Program-made: the position numbers and the translations under genes | DNA from: Sulfotelmatobacter sp049792875 | GTDB taxonomy: Bacteria; Acidobacteriota; Terriglobia; Terriglobales; Acidobacteriaceae | Length of the DNA stretch: 55,694 bases | NCBI GenBank assembly: GCA_049792875.1 | Contig: JBARBI010000342.1 | Location: 1 to 55,694 of the forward strand | Direction: 5' to 3' | Shown: one piece after another, positions 43,701 through 50,373 of the stretch | Layout: each line of letters begins with the position of its first letter | Position numbering within the stretch: the stretch's first letter is position 1 | The notes under the pieces: generated by a model | The model's database searches: none | Seen by the model: only the letters and a program-made list of their open reading frames with translations | What the model was told of the DNA's origin: nothing

Positions 43701-44169
43701 TGTTCTGCATTGCAGAAAGGGTTTGAAAGCCACGCTGAGCCGAGGCCGGACCAATGGGTCTTCGGGGCTGCTCGCTCGCTGCGTGTGTGCGGGACGAGAG
43801 GGTTAATTCAAAATTCGCCGGGACATTTTGGTGGGAAGCATCGATCACGACTTGCTGCGTACTATTTGCAAACGCGATCATGTCCACCCGCACGGTGTAA
43901 GAACCGTAGGATGGAACGGCTGTGGAATAGCTCCCATCGATATCGGTCCAAACGGCGATCGTCTGGGCGGAGGATCCAACAGAGATGGAGACTTGTGCGC
44001 CAGGAATCGGCATAGCGCCCGATTTCACTATGCCGTGAATCGTTCCAGTTTCTGGTCCGGCAGGCTGTGGTTGTACGGGCTGACCCTGGGCGCGGGCGCG
44101 ATCGAAGGCGAACGCCAGAGTCAAGCTCAGAAGCAAACACCGGAAACCCAGCTTGCCCGTTGCGATCAT
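40765..44169 (-). CDS. TonB-dependent receptor with carboxypeptidase-regulatory-like domain (Oar-like)
   Basis: The 1134-residue product starts at ATG 44169 behind AGGGGAA. A signal peptide ends near RARA. The first 100 residues form a carboxypeptidase-regulatory-like beta sandwich (GTIHGIVKSGAMPIPGAQVSIS). A disordered Gly-rich stretch (GGGFGGSGGFGGPGGFGGGG) lies near residue 220. The rest is an outer-membrane beta barrel with many aromatic-ended strands, ending MTARFRF with a terminal phenylalanine typical for barrel insertion. Acidobacteria carry many such receptors, thought to import oligosaccharides or other large molecules. It forms an operon with the VWA protein. Confidence 0.87.
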   Translation of the reverse strand: MIATGKLGFRCLLLSLTLAFAFDRARAQGQPVQPQPAGPETGTIHGIVKSGAMPIPGAQVSISVGSSAQTIAVWTDIDGSYSTAVPSYGSYTVRVDMIAFANSTQQVVIDASHQNVPANFELTLSSRTHAASEQPRRPIGPASAQRGFQTLSAMQNTAAQDAGGTTMSDVVPPGMPVPGIDPNSATESIAVSGNNSNPLNAMSGDELQQRMNDVRQQGGGFGGSGGFGGPGGFGGGGAGRAMTITGRRGFDINHPHGSIYYGIGDSALNAAPYALAGEPATNPAYVQNSFGGSVGGPLNIPKIYHGGTKTFFFVNYNGKHGENPFDQFSTVPTLLERQGNFSQTLYTSGQAKGQPVEIFNPATNTPYANNTIPQINSAAAGLLPYIPKPNLPGDYQNFHFVTSATSDSDDLNVRINHTFGGAPAGGRRGGRGAPRNNLTFGLHYHGSSTSITNPFPSVGGNTSVRSVDVPIGYVRSIGKLTNSLRFDFNRNRARTQNLYAFSDDITGALGITGVSQNPFDWGLPNLSFTDISGLQDVNPQLLRNQTYTFSDNVVWTHGKHSWRWGGDFRRIQLNTETSSNARGSFIFSGYNTSNLIPGQPGQPPQQMAGTGYDFADFLLGFPQTTSVQYGEDNYHFHGNYWDLYAQDEWKVRGNLTLNLGVRYEYVSPLTEENNRIANLDLSPGVLNPALGTPSVAEVLPGQIAPYSGNLPNSLVRPDGKNFAPRVGFAWKPFSRMVVRGGYGINYNTGAYQGMVQQMAFQPPFSTTQSNIQVAAGDLTLQSGFPTVSAGGITNNYAVNPNYRLGYVQIRNLDIQQQIRPTLLLNLDYTGTKGTDLDILEAPNRTATGILIPTAQAFTYENSVGDSEANAGSVRLRKRLSNGFSIGGIYTFSKSIDDASSIGAGATSGSGRAGLGAGGTAAGGGGGSSGGGAASVAQNALDLSAERGLSSFNQTQRFTADYLWELPFGHDRRWLTGNSPARAILGDWQWSGDWTIASGLPFTPRFFGSPCNLNTGTNGTLRPNLVPGQSISLPNPSIGEWFNTAAFDSILPCGSYGNARRNSVIGPGLLLFDMAFTKVVPLKESRILEFRAQATNIFNIPNYTSIDTSVTSPTFGRVTAVGGMRQITMTARFRF

Positions 44170-44418
44170 GAACCATTCCCCTGCGGTCGCCGCCTTGCTG
44201 CCGGTGATGCGATGATAGCCTGAGGCCCTCAAAGCCGCAGTAAACTTTTGTCTCTTGTCATCGAGCAAGCGCGGAATCTGGGGGGAACTCCACGAGTGAA
44301 GATTCCTATTCAGTCCGTGTCGAGTAAAGATTCGTAAAAGTGGCGCAGCTTTCACAACTCCGAGTCCATAATCTGGTTCATACAGACAGACCGATTCGAA
44401 GGATTAGGAGGCAGTATC

Positions 44419-44880
44419 ATGCTTAAACAAGGTTTGCTCGCGCTGCTGCTGGCAGCCGTCGTCTATACAGTCGTGCCCTTTGCCGCGGCGCAAGACAGCG
44501 GCAGTAGCGACCAGCAGTCCACCACCGCTGGTGCGCCACCCGAACACGGACACGGCGGCCATTTCGATCCGGAGAAGCGGACGGAAATGCTGACGAAGCA
44601 ACTGAAGCTCACTTCGGACCAGCAGCCAAAAGTGCTGGATATTTTGAAGTCGTCACAATCAGAAATGCAGAGCCTGCGATCGGATTCCTCGGTCTCGCAA
44701 GAAGATCGCCGATCCAAGATGATGCAGATCCACAAAACCTCGGACGACCAGATCCGCGCGCTTCTGGATCCCAACCAGCAGAAGAAGTGGGATGCGATGC
44801 AAAGCAAGCACGAGCAATGGCAGGGACATCACCAGGACGGACAGGCTCCGAGCGCACCGGACTCCTCCCAGCAAAAATAG
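44419..44880 (+). CDS. Periplasmic Spy/LTXXQ-like protein
   Basis: The 153-residue product has a signal peptide (LLALLLAAVVYTVVPFAAAQ) and an AGGAGG ribosome binding site seven bases before the ATG. The mature protein is helical and Gln/Ser/Lys-rich, with a His-rich stretch (PPEHGHGGHFDP), LKLTSDQQPKVLDIL (an LTxxQ-like motif) and ALLDPNQQKKWDAM (second half-motif). Spy/CpxP family members are periplasmic chaperones or stress sensors, sometimes metal-linked. It is divergent from the TonB receptor operon. Confidence 0.72.
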   Translation: MLKQGLLALLLAAVVYTVVPFAAAQDSGSSDQQSTTAGAPPEHGHGGHFDPEKRTEMLTKQLKLTSDQQPKVLDILKSSQSEMQSLRSDSSVSQEDRRSKMMQIHKTSDDQIRALLDPNQQKKWDAMQSKHEQWQGHHQDGQAPSAPDSSQQK

Positions 44881-44942
44881 TTTGCTGTCTGATTGAGCTC
44901 GTTCGCAACCGAATCGAAGGACGACACGCGAGGTTTCGTTAG

Positions 44943-45425
44943 AGTGGCAAGGCGGAACTTACGAAGGTCGCGTGGGAGGACGGCACCGAAAAGGTGGAGG
45001 GGCGCGACACCTATAAGATCAAGGTTACTGAGAAGACGGGGCACACGTTCCACGTGTGGGTTGACGCGAAGACCTTCCTCGAAGCAAAAATTGAAGGACA
45101 GCCACGCCGCCTCGATGGCACAGAGCATCCGGTGGAAGTTTACTACCGCGATTATCGGACCGTTGATGGCCTTCAAATCCCGTTCGTCCTGGAGACCAGA
45201 GTTCTCCCGGTGGGCAAGAACGCACTGGGTATCAGGGATACTCCCGTGCCCCCTGAAAAAATCGTGATCGATAAGGTCGTGGTGAATCCGAAGGTTGAAG
45301 AAAGGCTGTTCTCGAAAACGGAAGTCCCGGCTGTATCGAAAAGCAAGCAAAAAGGATTGGGTCTCCGATTTTCGGCGCGGACAGATATCCGCGGGAACAG
45401 ATCGGCCATTCTGAGGCGGCGCTAG
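44943..45425 (+). pseudogene. N-terminally truncated outer-membrane lipoprotein-sorting-like gene
   Basis: A frame opens right after a stop at 44940-44942 with SGKAELTKVAWEDGTEKVEGRDTYKIKVTEK, followed by HTFHVWVDAKTFLEAKI and VEVYYRDYRTVDGLQIPF. This is the C-terminal half of the LolA/outer-membrane lipoprotein-sorting-like fold. The signal peptide and N-terminal half expected upstream are missing, and the only start in frame is a GTG at 44994 with no ribosome binding site. It is therefore probably a remnant. It lies between the Spy-like gene and another remnant. Confidence 0.6.
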
Positions 45426-45461
45426 ACCGCCCCCCATCGAGTCTTGGCGAAGACTAAGCTC

Positions 45462-45602
45462 AGAGTAATGTTCGCGTTCGCTGGAATCTGGGACCGCTGG
45501 AAGGACGCAAGCGGCAACGCTGTAGAGACCTATTCGATTTTGACCACGAACCCCGAACGCAGGGGCCTCGGCCGTCCACGACCGCATGCCAGTTTGGTAG
45601 CC
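45462..45602 (+). pseudogene. SRAP gene fragment
   Basis: The sequence translates to MFAFAGIWDRWKDASGNAVE then TYSILTTNP, which aligns with the middle of the intact SRAP protein at 34755-35450 (LFAFAGVWDRWRSPGGQMLE, SCSILTTAP). After this the frame is lost: the next conserved piece, VHDRMP, is encoded as GTCCACGACCGCATGCCA in another frame. Both ends of the gene are missing, so it is a decayed copy. Confidence 0.75.
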
Positions 45603-45646
45603 AGTATTGACGCCATGCCCCTCAGCCCCTAACATTCCTCTAACGC

Positions 45647-48007
45647 ATGATCGGCGAAACCGTATCCCATTACCGCATTCTCGAGCAGTTGGGCGGGGGC
45701 GGAATGGGAGTCGTCTACAAGGCCGAGGACACCGAACTTGGCCGCTTCGTCGCCCTGAAATTCCTGCCGGACGACTTGGCCAGTAACCCGCTGGCGCTGG
45801 AACGCTTCCGGCGCGAGGCGCGGGCAGCATCTTCACTGAACCATCCCAACATCTGCACGATCTACGAGATCGGCAAGAGCGGCGAGCGGATGTTCATTGC
45901 CATGGAGTTTCTCGATGGCGTCACGCTCAAACACCGCATTAACGCGCAACCGCTCGACAAGGAAGTGCTGCTCACGCTGACGGTTGAGATCGCCGACGCG
46001 CTTGAGGCGGCACACTCCAAAGGAATCATTCATCGCGACATCAAGCCCGCGAACATCTTCGTGACCTCGCGCGGTCACGCCAAAGTTCTGGACTTTGGCC
46101 TGGCGAAAGTAGAAACCGGGAACACCACTTCCACTTCGGGCAACACGCAAACCCGCACGCTCGAGGGCCCGCAGTTGACCAGTCCCGGCTCGACCCTGGG
46201 TACGGTTGCTTATATGTCTCCGGAACAAGCGCGAGCCAAGGAACTGGACGCCCGCAGCGATCTATTCTCTTTCGGCGTGGTGCTCTACGAGATGGCGACC
46301 GGAATCCTGCCATTTCGCGGCGAGAGTTCTGCGGTCATATTCAAGGCGATACTCGATGCCCAACCTGCAGCGGCCCTGCGGCTGAACCCCGATCTGCCTC
46401 CGGAGCTGGATCGCATCATCAATAAGGCACTCGAAAAAGACCGCGAGCTTCGCTACCAGAACGCAGCGGACCTGCGGGCGGATTTGTCGCGGTTAAAGCG
46501 CGATCTGGATTCCGGACGGTCTTCCCCGGCGGAGGTTGCCGAAGCGCCGGAAACGATCTCCTCGGGGAAAGTGACCGCGGCCGGAGGTTCGCGCTGGCCG
46601 CTTTGGGGTGGCCTTGCCCTACTGCTGGTGGTGATCGCGGTCGGCGCTTACTGGCTCCGGCCGAGGGCCGAAGCCAACAAGGTGTCCTCCATCGCGGTTC
46701 TGCCTTTCGTGAACGCCACTGCGGATCCGAACAATGAATACCTCAGCGACGGGCTGACGGAGAGCCTGATCAGCACTCTCTCCCAGCTTCCGGGCATGAA
46801 GGTCATGGCCCGCAGCACCGTATTCCGCTTTAAGAACAGCCAGGACGACCCCGAGAAAGTGGGCCAAACGCTGCATGTGGCCGCAGTGCTGACCGGGCGC
46901 ATCACGCAGCATGGGGACGAACTCGGCATTCACGCCGAACTCGTCAATTCCGCCGACGGCAGCGAGATCTGGGGTGCGCAGTACTCGCGCAAGCAGGCGG
47001 ACATCACGCAGGTGCAAAGCGACATCACCCGCGACGTGTCCAAGAGCCTGCACGTCCAGATGAGTAGCGAAGAGCAGCAGAGACTGGGCAAGGCCGGCAC
47101 TACGAACCCTGAAGCCTACCGCCTCTACCTGGAAGGCCGCCAGCAATGGGCGGGCCGCACGCAGCAGGGCCTGAAAAAGAGCATTGAGTTATTCCAGCAG
47201 GCGATCGCCGCTGACCCCAACTACGCCTTGGCCTATGCGGGCCTCGCCGATACGTATAACGTGGCCCCAAGCTATGACATTGGCATTGGCTCGAGGCAGG
47301 CGCTCGCGCTCGCCGATGACGCCTCTCGAAAAGCCGTGCAACTGGACGGTTCGCTTTCTGAAACCCACGCGTCGCGCGCCGCCGCGTTGGCGTTTGCCTG
47401 GCGCTGGAGCGAGGCCGAACCTGAATTTCGGCGGGCTATTGAGATTAACCCCAACAATGCCAGCGCGCATTATTTCTATGGGTTCACGCTGCTAATGCCG
47501 GAGAAACGCCTGGACGAGGCGCTCGCAGAATTTCGCGTGGCACTTTCGCTGGATCCGCTCTCCCCAATCGTCAACACCAATTACGGCTGGACCCTGATGG
47601 TAGCGCACCGGTATGAGGAATCTTTGGCGCAATACCAAAAAGTGATTCAACAGGACCCAAATTTTTCACCGGCACATTTCAAATTTTCACACTTGCTGGC
47701 CGCCATGGGCCGTTACGCCGATGCAGTGAACGAAGCGCAGAGGTCCCACTTCATCGGGCAACATGGGGTGACTCCTGACGCCAAGGGGTATTGCGCGTTG
47801 AATCAGGCAATCACCGGAGCCGACCGGATGCCGGCATCAGCCCTGGCCTGCGCGGCCAGCGACCGTGAACTCGCGCTCCGGGCGATGGAATCCGGTTATG
47901 AAAACGGAGACCTTATCGCGGAGTTTATCCGCGGTCCGGAGTTTGATCCGCTGCGTTCCGAGCCGCGCTACATCGAAACCATGCGGAAATCGGGGCTGGA
48001 CCCGTAG
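45647..48007 (+). CDS. Membrane Ser/Thr protein kinase with TolB-like and TPR domains
   Basis: The 786-residue product has a complete Hanks-type kinase at about residues 8-280: glycine loop LGGGGMGVVYKAED, lysine in VALKFLP, HRDIKPANIF catalytic loop, DFGLAKVE and a SPEQARAKELDARSDLFSFG activation/APE region. One transmembrane helix lies near 312-334. The outer part has a FlgO/TolB-N-like domain (SSIAVLPFVNATADPNNEYLSDGLTES) and about five TPR units to the end. This kinase-TolB-TPR design is common in acidobacteria and probably senses an external partner. A gene remnant lies just upstream. Confidence 0.88.
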   Translation: MIGETVSHYRILEQLGGGGMGVVYKAEDTELGRFVALKFLPDDLASNPLALERFRREARAASSLNHPNICTIYEIGKSGERMFIAMEFLDGVTLKHRINAQPLDKEVLLTLTVEIADALEAAHSKGIIHRDIKPANIFVTSRGHAKVLDFGLAKVETGNTTSTSGNTQTRTLEGPQLTSPGSTLGTVAYMSPEQARAKELDARSDLFSFGVVLYEMATGILPFRGESSAVIFKAILDAQPAAALRLNPDLPPELDRIINKALEKDRELRYQNAADLRADLSRLKRDLDSGRSSPAEVAEAPETISSGKVTAAGGSRWPLWGGLALLLVVIAVGAYWLRPRAEANKVSSIAVLPFVNATADPNNEYLSDGLTESLISTLSQLPGMKVMARSTVFRFKNSQDDPEKVGQTLHVAAVLTGRITQHGDELGIHAELVNSADGSEIWGAQYSRKQADITQVQSDITRDVSKSLHVQMSSEEQQRLGKAGTTNPEAYRLYLEGRQQWAGRTQQGLKKSIELFQQAIAADPNYALAYAGLADTYNVAPSYDIGIGSRQALALADDASRKAVQLDGSLSETHASRAAALAFAWRWSEAEPEFRRAIEINPNNASAHYFYGFTLLMPEKRLDEALAEFRVALSLDPLSPIVNTNYGWTLMVAHRYEESLAQYQKVIQQDPNFSPAHFKFSHLLAAMGRYADAVNEAQRSHFIGQHGVTPDAKGYCALNQAITGADRMPASALACAASDRELALRAMESGYENGDLIAEFIRGPEFDPLRSEPRYIETMRKSGLDP

Positions 48008-48157
48008 AGAGAATCGAGTTTTCTACCACGCCGCCGAACCACTGAGGATCGAACGTCGCGTGCGGAGGGCGCTGGTCAACTGCTGTAGTGAAAGGGTCAT
48101 CGAAGAGAAGGGCGGCACCCAAGTCAGGTTCGAACTTAGCCACGGCAACGCAGCATG

Positions 48158-48376
48158 CTAGCGGGCTTTGCTCACCCGCTCAATGACGGTGCGGGCCCGT
48201 GCGAGATTCCAGCCCTCTATAGTCTGCAACAAGGTTTCGAGCAGCCTTAACTCTGCGATCAGCGACTGTCGGTCTTCCCCATGACGGGTGCTGACGTTCG
48301 GTTCCATCGCAGAAATTTCAAGTTGTAAGTCCCTTGCTGCTTTTTGGATTTGCCGTTCCAACGTTTGTAATTTCAT
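48158..48376 (-). CDS. Small coiled-coil hypothetical protein
   Basis: The 72-residue product begins MKLQTLERQIQKAARDLQLEI and is nearly all amphipathic helix, with no cysteine or signal peptide. The ATG has GAGG about seven bases upstream, which supports a real gene. It lies just outside the tRNA-Sec-derived repeat at 48825 and could belong to an older mobile unit there; this is a guess. No family is recognised. Confidence 0.45.
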   Translation of the reverse strand: MKLQTLERQIQKAARDLQLEISAMEPNVSTRHGEDRQSLIAELRLLETLLQTIEGWNLARARTVIERVSKAR

Positions 48377-48419
48377 GCTTTGCCTCGTGCTGCCAACGCC
48401 TCGATGACGAGTGTCTCAA

Positions 48420-48716
48420 TCATGTTCGCCCTCGTCCTGTTCTCTTTCGCGGCCTACGTCGCTTGGACGCATTCGCGAGCAACGAGCAGATAACCAAGGA
48501 CAAGACGACTGGAATTGCAACCACAGTGGCCCATATCTTCGCTATGACGCGAGGAGGTACTCCCAAGTGCCGTAGCTCTTTTGTGATGAGCCGTGCCTCA
48601 CGAACGGCACCGCGTGCGCCTCGCGTTTTCGACTTCCCCACGCCAATCGCATCGCGGGAAGACCTCTCCCCGTGAGTAGGATGGACAGGATTTGCGATGA
48701 CGGACAATAGGAACAA
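48420..48716 (-). CDS. Possible small basic membrane protein
   Basis: This frame of up to 98 residues contains one clear hydrophobic helix (IWATVVAIPVVLSLVICSLLA) followed by a strongly basic tail (SKRRRPRKRTGRGR). Only TTG/GTG starts without a ribosome binding site are available, and an overlapping frame competes. It precedes the coiled-coil gene at 48158-48376 on the same strand. It is reported as possible only. Confidence 0.3.
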   Translation of the reverse strand: MFLLSVIANPVHPTHGERSSRDAIGVGKSKTRGARGAVREARLITKELRHLGVPPRVIAKIWATVVAIPVVLSLVICSLLANASKRRRPRKRTGRGRT

Positions 48717-48824
48717 CGGAGATGCGACGTTTCATTCGCAGACAATCTACGCCACGAATTAAGTCACGGTCAAGAGGGAAATGCGAAATCCCCAGTATCC
48801 ATGCTGGTTATAGCGATTTAAAAA

Positions 48825-48890
48825 TGGCGGAAGCGAGCGGGGGTCGAACCCACCGGTGACCGGGTTGCCTGCCGCCCGCCGGTTTTGAAG
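48825..48890 (-). repeat. tRNA-Sec (selC) 3' fragment, broken in the anticodon loop (R1)
   Basis: Read on the minus strand, it starts CTTCAAA (anticodon TCA in the loop), then ACCGG, a long variable arm, GTGGGTTCGACCCCCGC (T arm) and GCTTCCGCCA with encoded CCA. This is the 3' two thirds of a selenocysteine tRNA. The bases 5' of the loop (CACTCGGTGAT) do not pair with ACCGG and no acceptor 5' strand or D arm exists, so it is not functional. Ends at the anticodon loop are typical of tyrosine-recombinase integration into tRNA genes. Confidence 0.85.
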
Positions 48891-49040
48891 ATCACCGAGT
48901 GTGTTCTGGCGGGTTACGAAAATTCTCCACTCTATCTGATTCTTCAACCGCTTACCAGAACTTGGTATTGACGCATTCTGATTGATTTCTCCCCGTTCTG
49001 AACATGGGAGTATCACGTTTTTATCACAGCAGTTTTCCGC
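48891..49040 (-). repeat. Attachment-arm-like repeat attached to the tRNA-Sec fragment (R1 arm)
   Basis: This follows the tRNA break and recurs at 53641-53804 and 55137-55290. Shared landmarks in plus-strand order are GTGTGTTCTG, GAAAATTCTC(C/T)ACTCTA, TCAACCGCTTACCAGAA, CCGTTCTGAACATGG and TATCACG-TTTT-TATCAC. GTTCTGG and CCAGAAC form a perfect inverted pair here. It lies 76 bp beyond the stop of the hydrogenase maturation protease gene. Confidence 0.75.
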
Positions 49041-49116
49041 ATGGTGCCCTGCCCTCTGGTTTGGGCTACGGGGTTCAGCAGATACGAGGGCTGTTGCCGA
49101 TTGACTTGCAGGGGCC

Positions 49117-49608
49117 TTACGCCGCGGGCTCTGCCTGTCCCTGCTGGCACAACTCCCGCACCGCTGCCTCCACCAAGGAATTCATCGCCGCCGTGACACC
49201 AGGAGACAACTCAGTGCTCCAATCCGTATTCGCAGGCTGTACGCCCAGCAGGACGACCGCGGGTTGCCGCTGCGCCAGCACTCGCAGCGCCACCAGCAGA
49301 TCGGAGACTCCCAGTTGGTGCACGCTGCTGTTTCCGGGCAAGGAATTCAATTCCTCTCCCGACATCCGCACCACCGTGCCCGGAGCCTCCGCCACGTCCA
49401 CCGCGTCGATCACAATCAGGCGAGAACAATCCCAAATGTACGAAAGTAGCTCCAGCCCCAGGGTCCCACCTTCCACCAGGCTCACATCCGCCGGCACTCG
49501 CCGATCTTCGCGCAGTCGCTTGATTGCCTGCGCTCCCGCCCCATCATCGGCGTGAAGAACATTCCCCAGCCCCAGCACCACGGTCCTGCCCGGCCCTGGC
49601 TCCATCAT
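49117..49608 (-). CDS. hyaD: [NiFe]-hydrogenase maturation protease (HyaD/HybD-like)
   Basis: The 163-residue product belongs to the HyaD/HybD endopeptidase family that removes the C-terminal tail of the hydrogenase large subunit after nickel insertion. It opens TVVLGLGNVLHADDGAGAQAI, with GLGN and the acidic nickel-sensing residue, has the second conserved aspartate in LIVIDAVDV and the histidine in SSVHQLGVSDLL. Its start overlaps the end of the cytochrome b gene by four bases, so translation is probably coupled. The large subunit in the same operon has the tail it would cut. It is the last gene before repeat R1. Confidence 0.9.
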   Translation of the reverse strand: MMEPGPGRTVVLGLGNVLHADDGAGAQAIKRLREDRRVPADVSLVEGGTLGLELLSYIWDCSRLIVIDAVDVAEAPGTVVRMSGEELNSLPGNSSVHQLGVSDLLVALRVLAQRQPAVVLLGVQPANTDWSTELSPGVTAAMNSLVEAAVRELCQQGQAEPAA

Positions 49609-50342
49609 TTCACCTGACCTGAATCCTCTTCCAACTCGTGCCTGGGGATGAACTTGTAGCCGGTGAAAATGCTCTCAATCAGGCCGTTCCGCTCTTCCCA
49701 CGAAACCAGCACGGCGCTGTAGACATGATGAATCACGAAAGCGAAGAACGTGAACATGATGCAGAAATGCGCCAGCCGCAGGTACTGAATATCGATCACC
49801 CCGGGAATCCAGCGGAACAGCCACCCCAGCAGCCACGATCCTCTCACCTGCGTATACAGCGTGAGGCCGGTGATGATCTCAATCAGCATGAAGGTGAACA
49901 TCAGCAGATACGTCAACGCTGCCAGCGCGTTGTGCCCCACATGGTGCACCAGATCCTTGTTGAGGAAGCTGTAGTAGGCGACCATGTTCCCCATGCCTCG
50001 CCACTGCCGTTTCTTGATGGGCCAAAACGACCGCCAACTCGACCAGTCATTCCCCACAAAAAACCAATACATGCGCAGCAGAAACGCACTGATGAACACC
50101 GACCCGGCTACGAGATGAATGAACCGCATCTTCGCCATCAGAAAACTCGTGCTGCTCTTGGCCACAATGAACGGATCGTGCATGTAATAACCGGTGAAAG
50201 CCAGCACGCCAATAGGCAGAACAATGAGCCAGTGCGAGACCCGCACCGGTAACTCCCACACATACGTCCGCACCGGCAAGGTGGAAGGGTAGGGTCGATG
50301 CGCCTCGCTCCATGCATGTTGTCCTGGTGCCAGTGAGCCCAT
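49605..50342 (-). CDS. hyaC: [NiFe]-hydrogenase cytochrome b subunit
   Basis: The 245-residue product has four hydrophobic helices and the HyaC-type pattern of heme-binding histidines (WELPVRVSHWLIVLPIG, MRFIHLVAGSVF, LVHHVGHNALAAL, FFAFVIHHVYSA). It anchors the hydrogenase dimer on the outer face of the inner membrane and passes electrons from H2 to quinone. It lies 31 bp after the large-subunit gene and overlaps the protease gene, so the four genes form one operon. Confidence 0.9.
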   Translation of the reverse strand: MGSLAPGQHAWSEAHRPYPSTLPVRTYVWELPVRVSHWLIVLPIGVLAFTGYYMHDPFIVAKSSTSFLMAKMRFIHLVAGSVFISAFLLRMYWFFVGNDWSSWRSFWPIKKRQWRGMGNMVAYYSFLNKDLVHHVGHNALAALTYLLMFTFMLIEIITGLTLYTQVRGSWLLGWLFRWIPGVIDIQYLRLAHFCIMFTFFAFVIHHVYSAVLVSWEERNGLIESIFTGYKFIPRHELEEDSGQVK

Positions 50343-50373
50343 TGCCGCCTCCTTCAGTGGCGTTACGCGCCCC

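Noticed and set aside
48825..48890. Functional tRNA-Sec gene
   Set aside because: The 5' acceptor strand, D arm and 5' half of the anticodon stem are absent; upstream bases do not pair.
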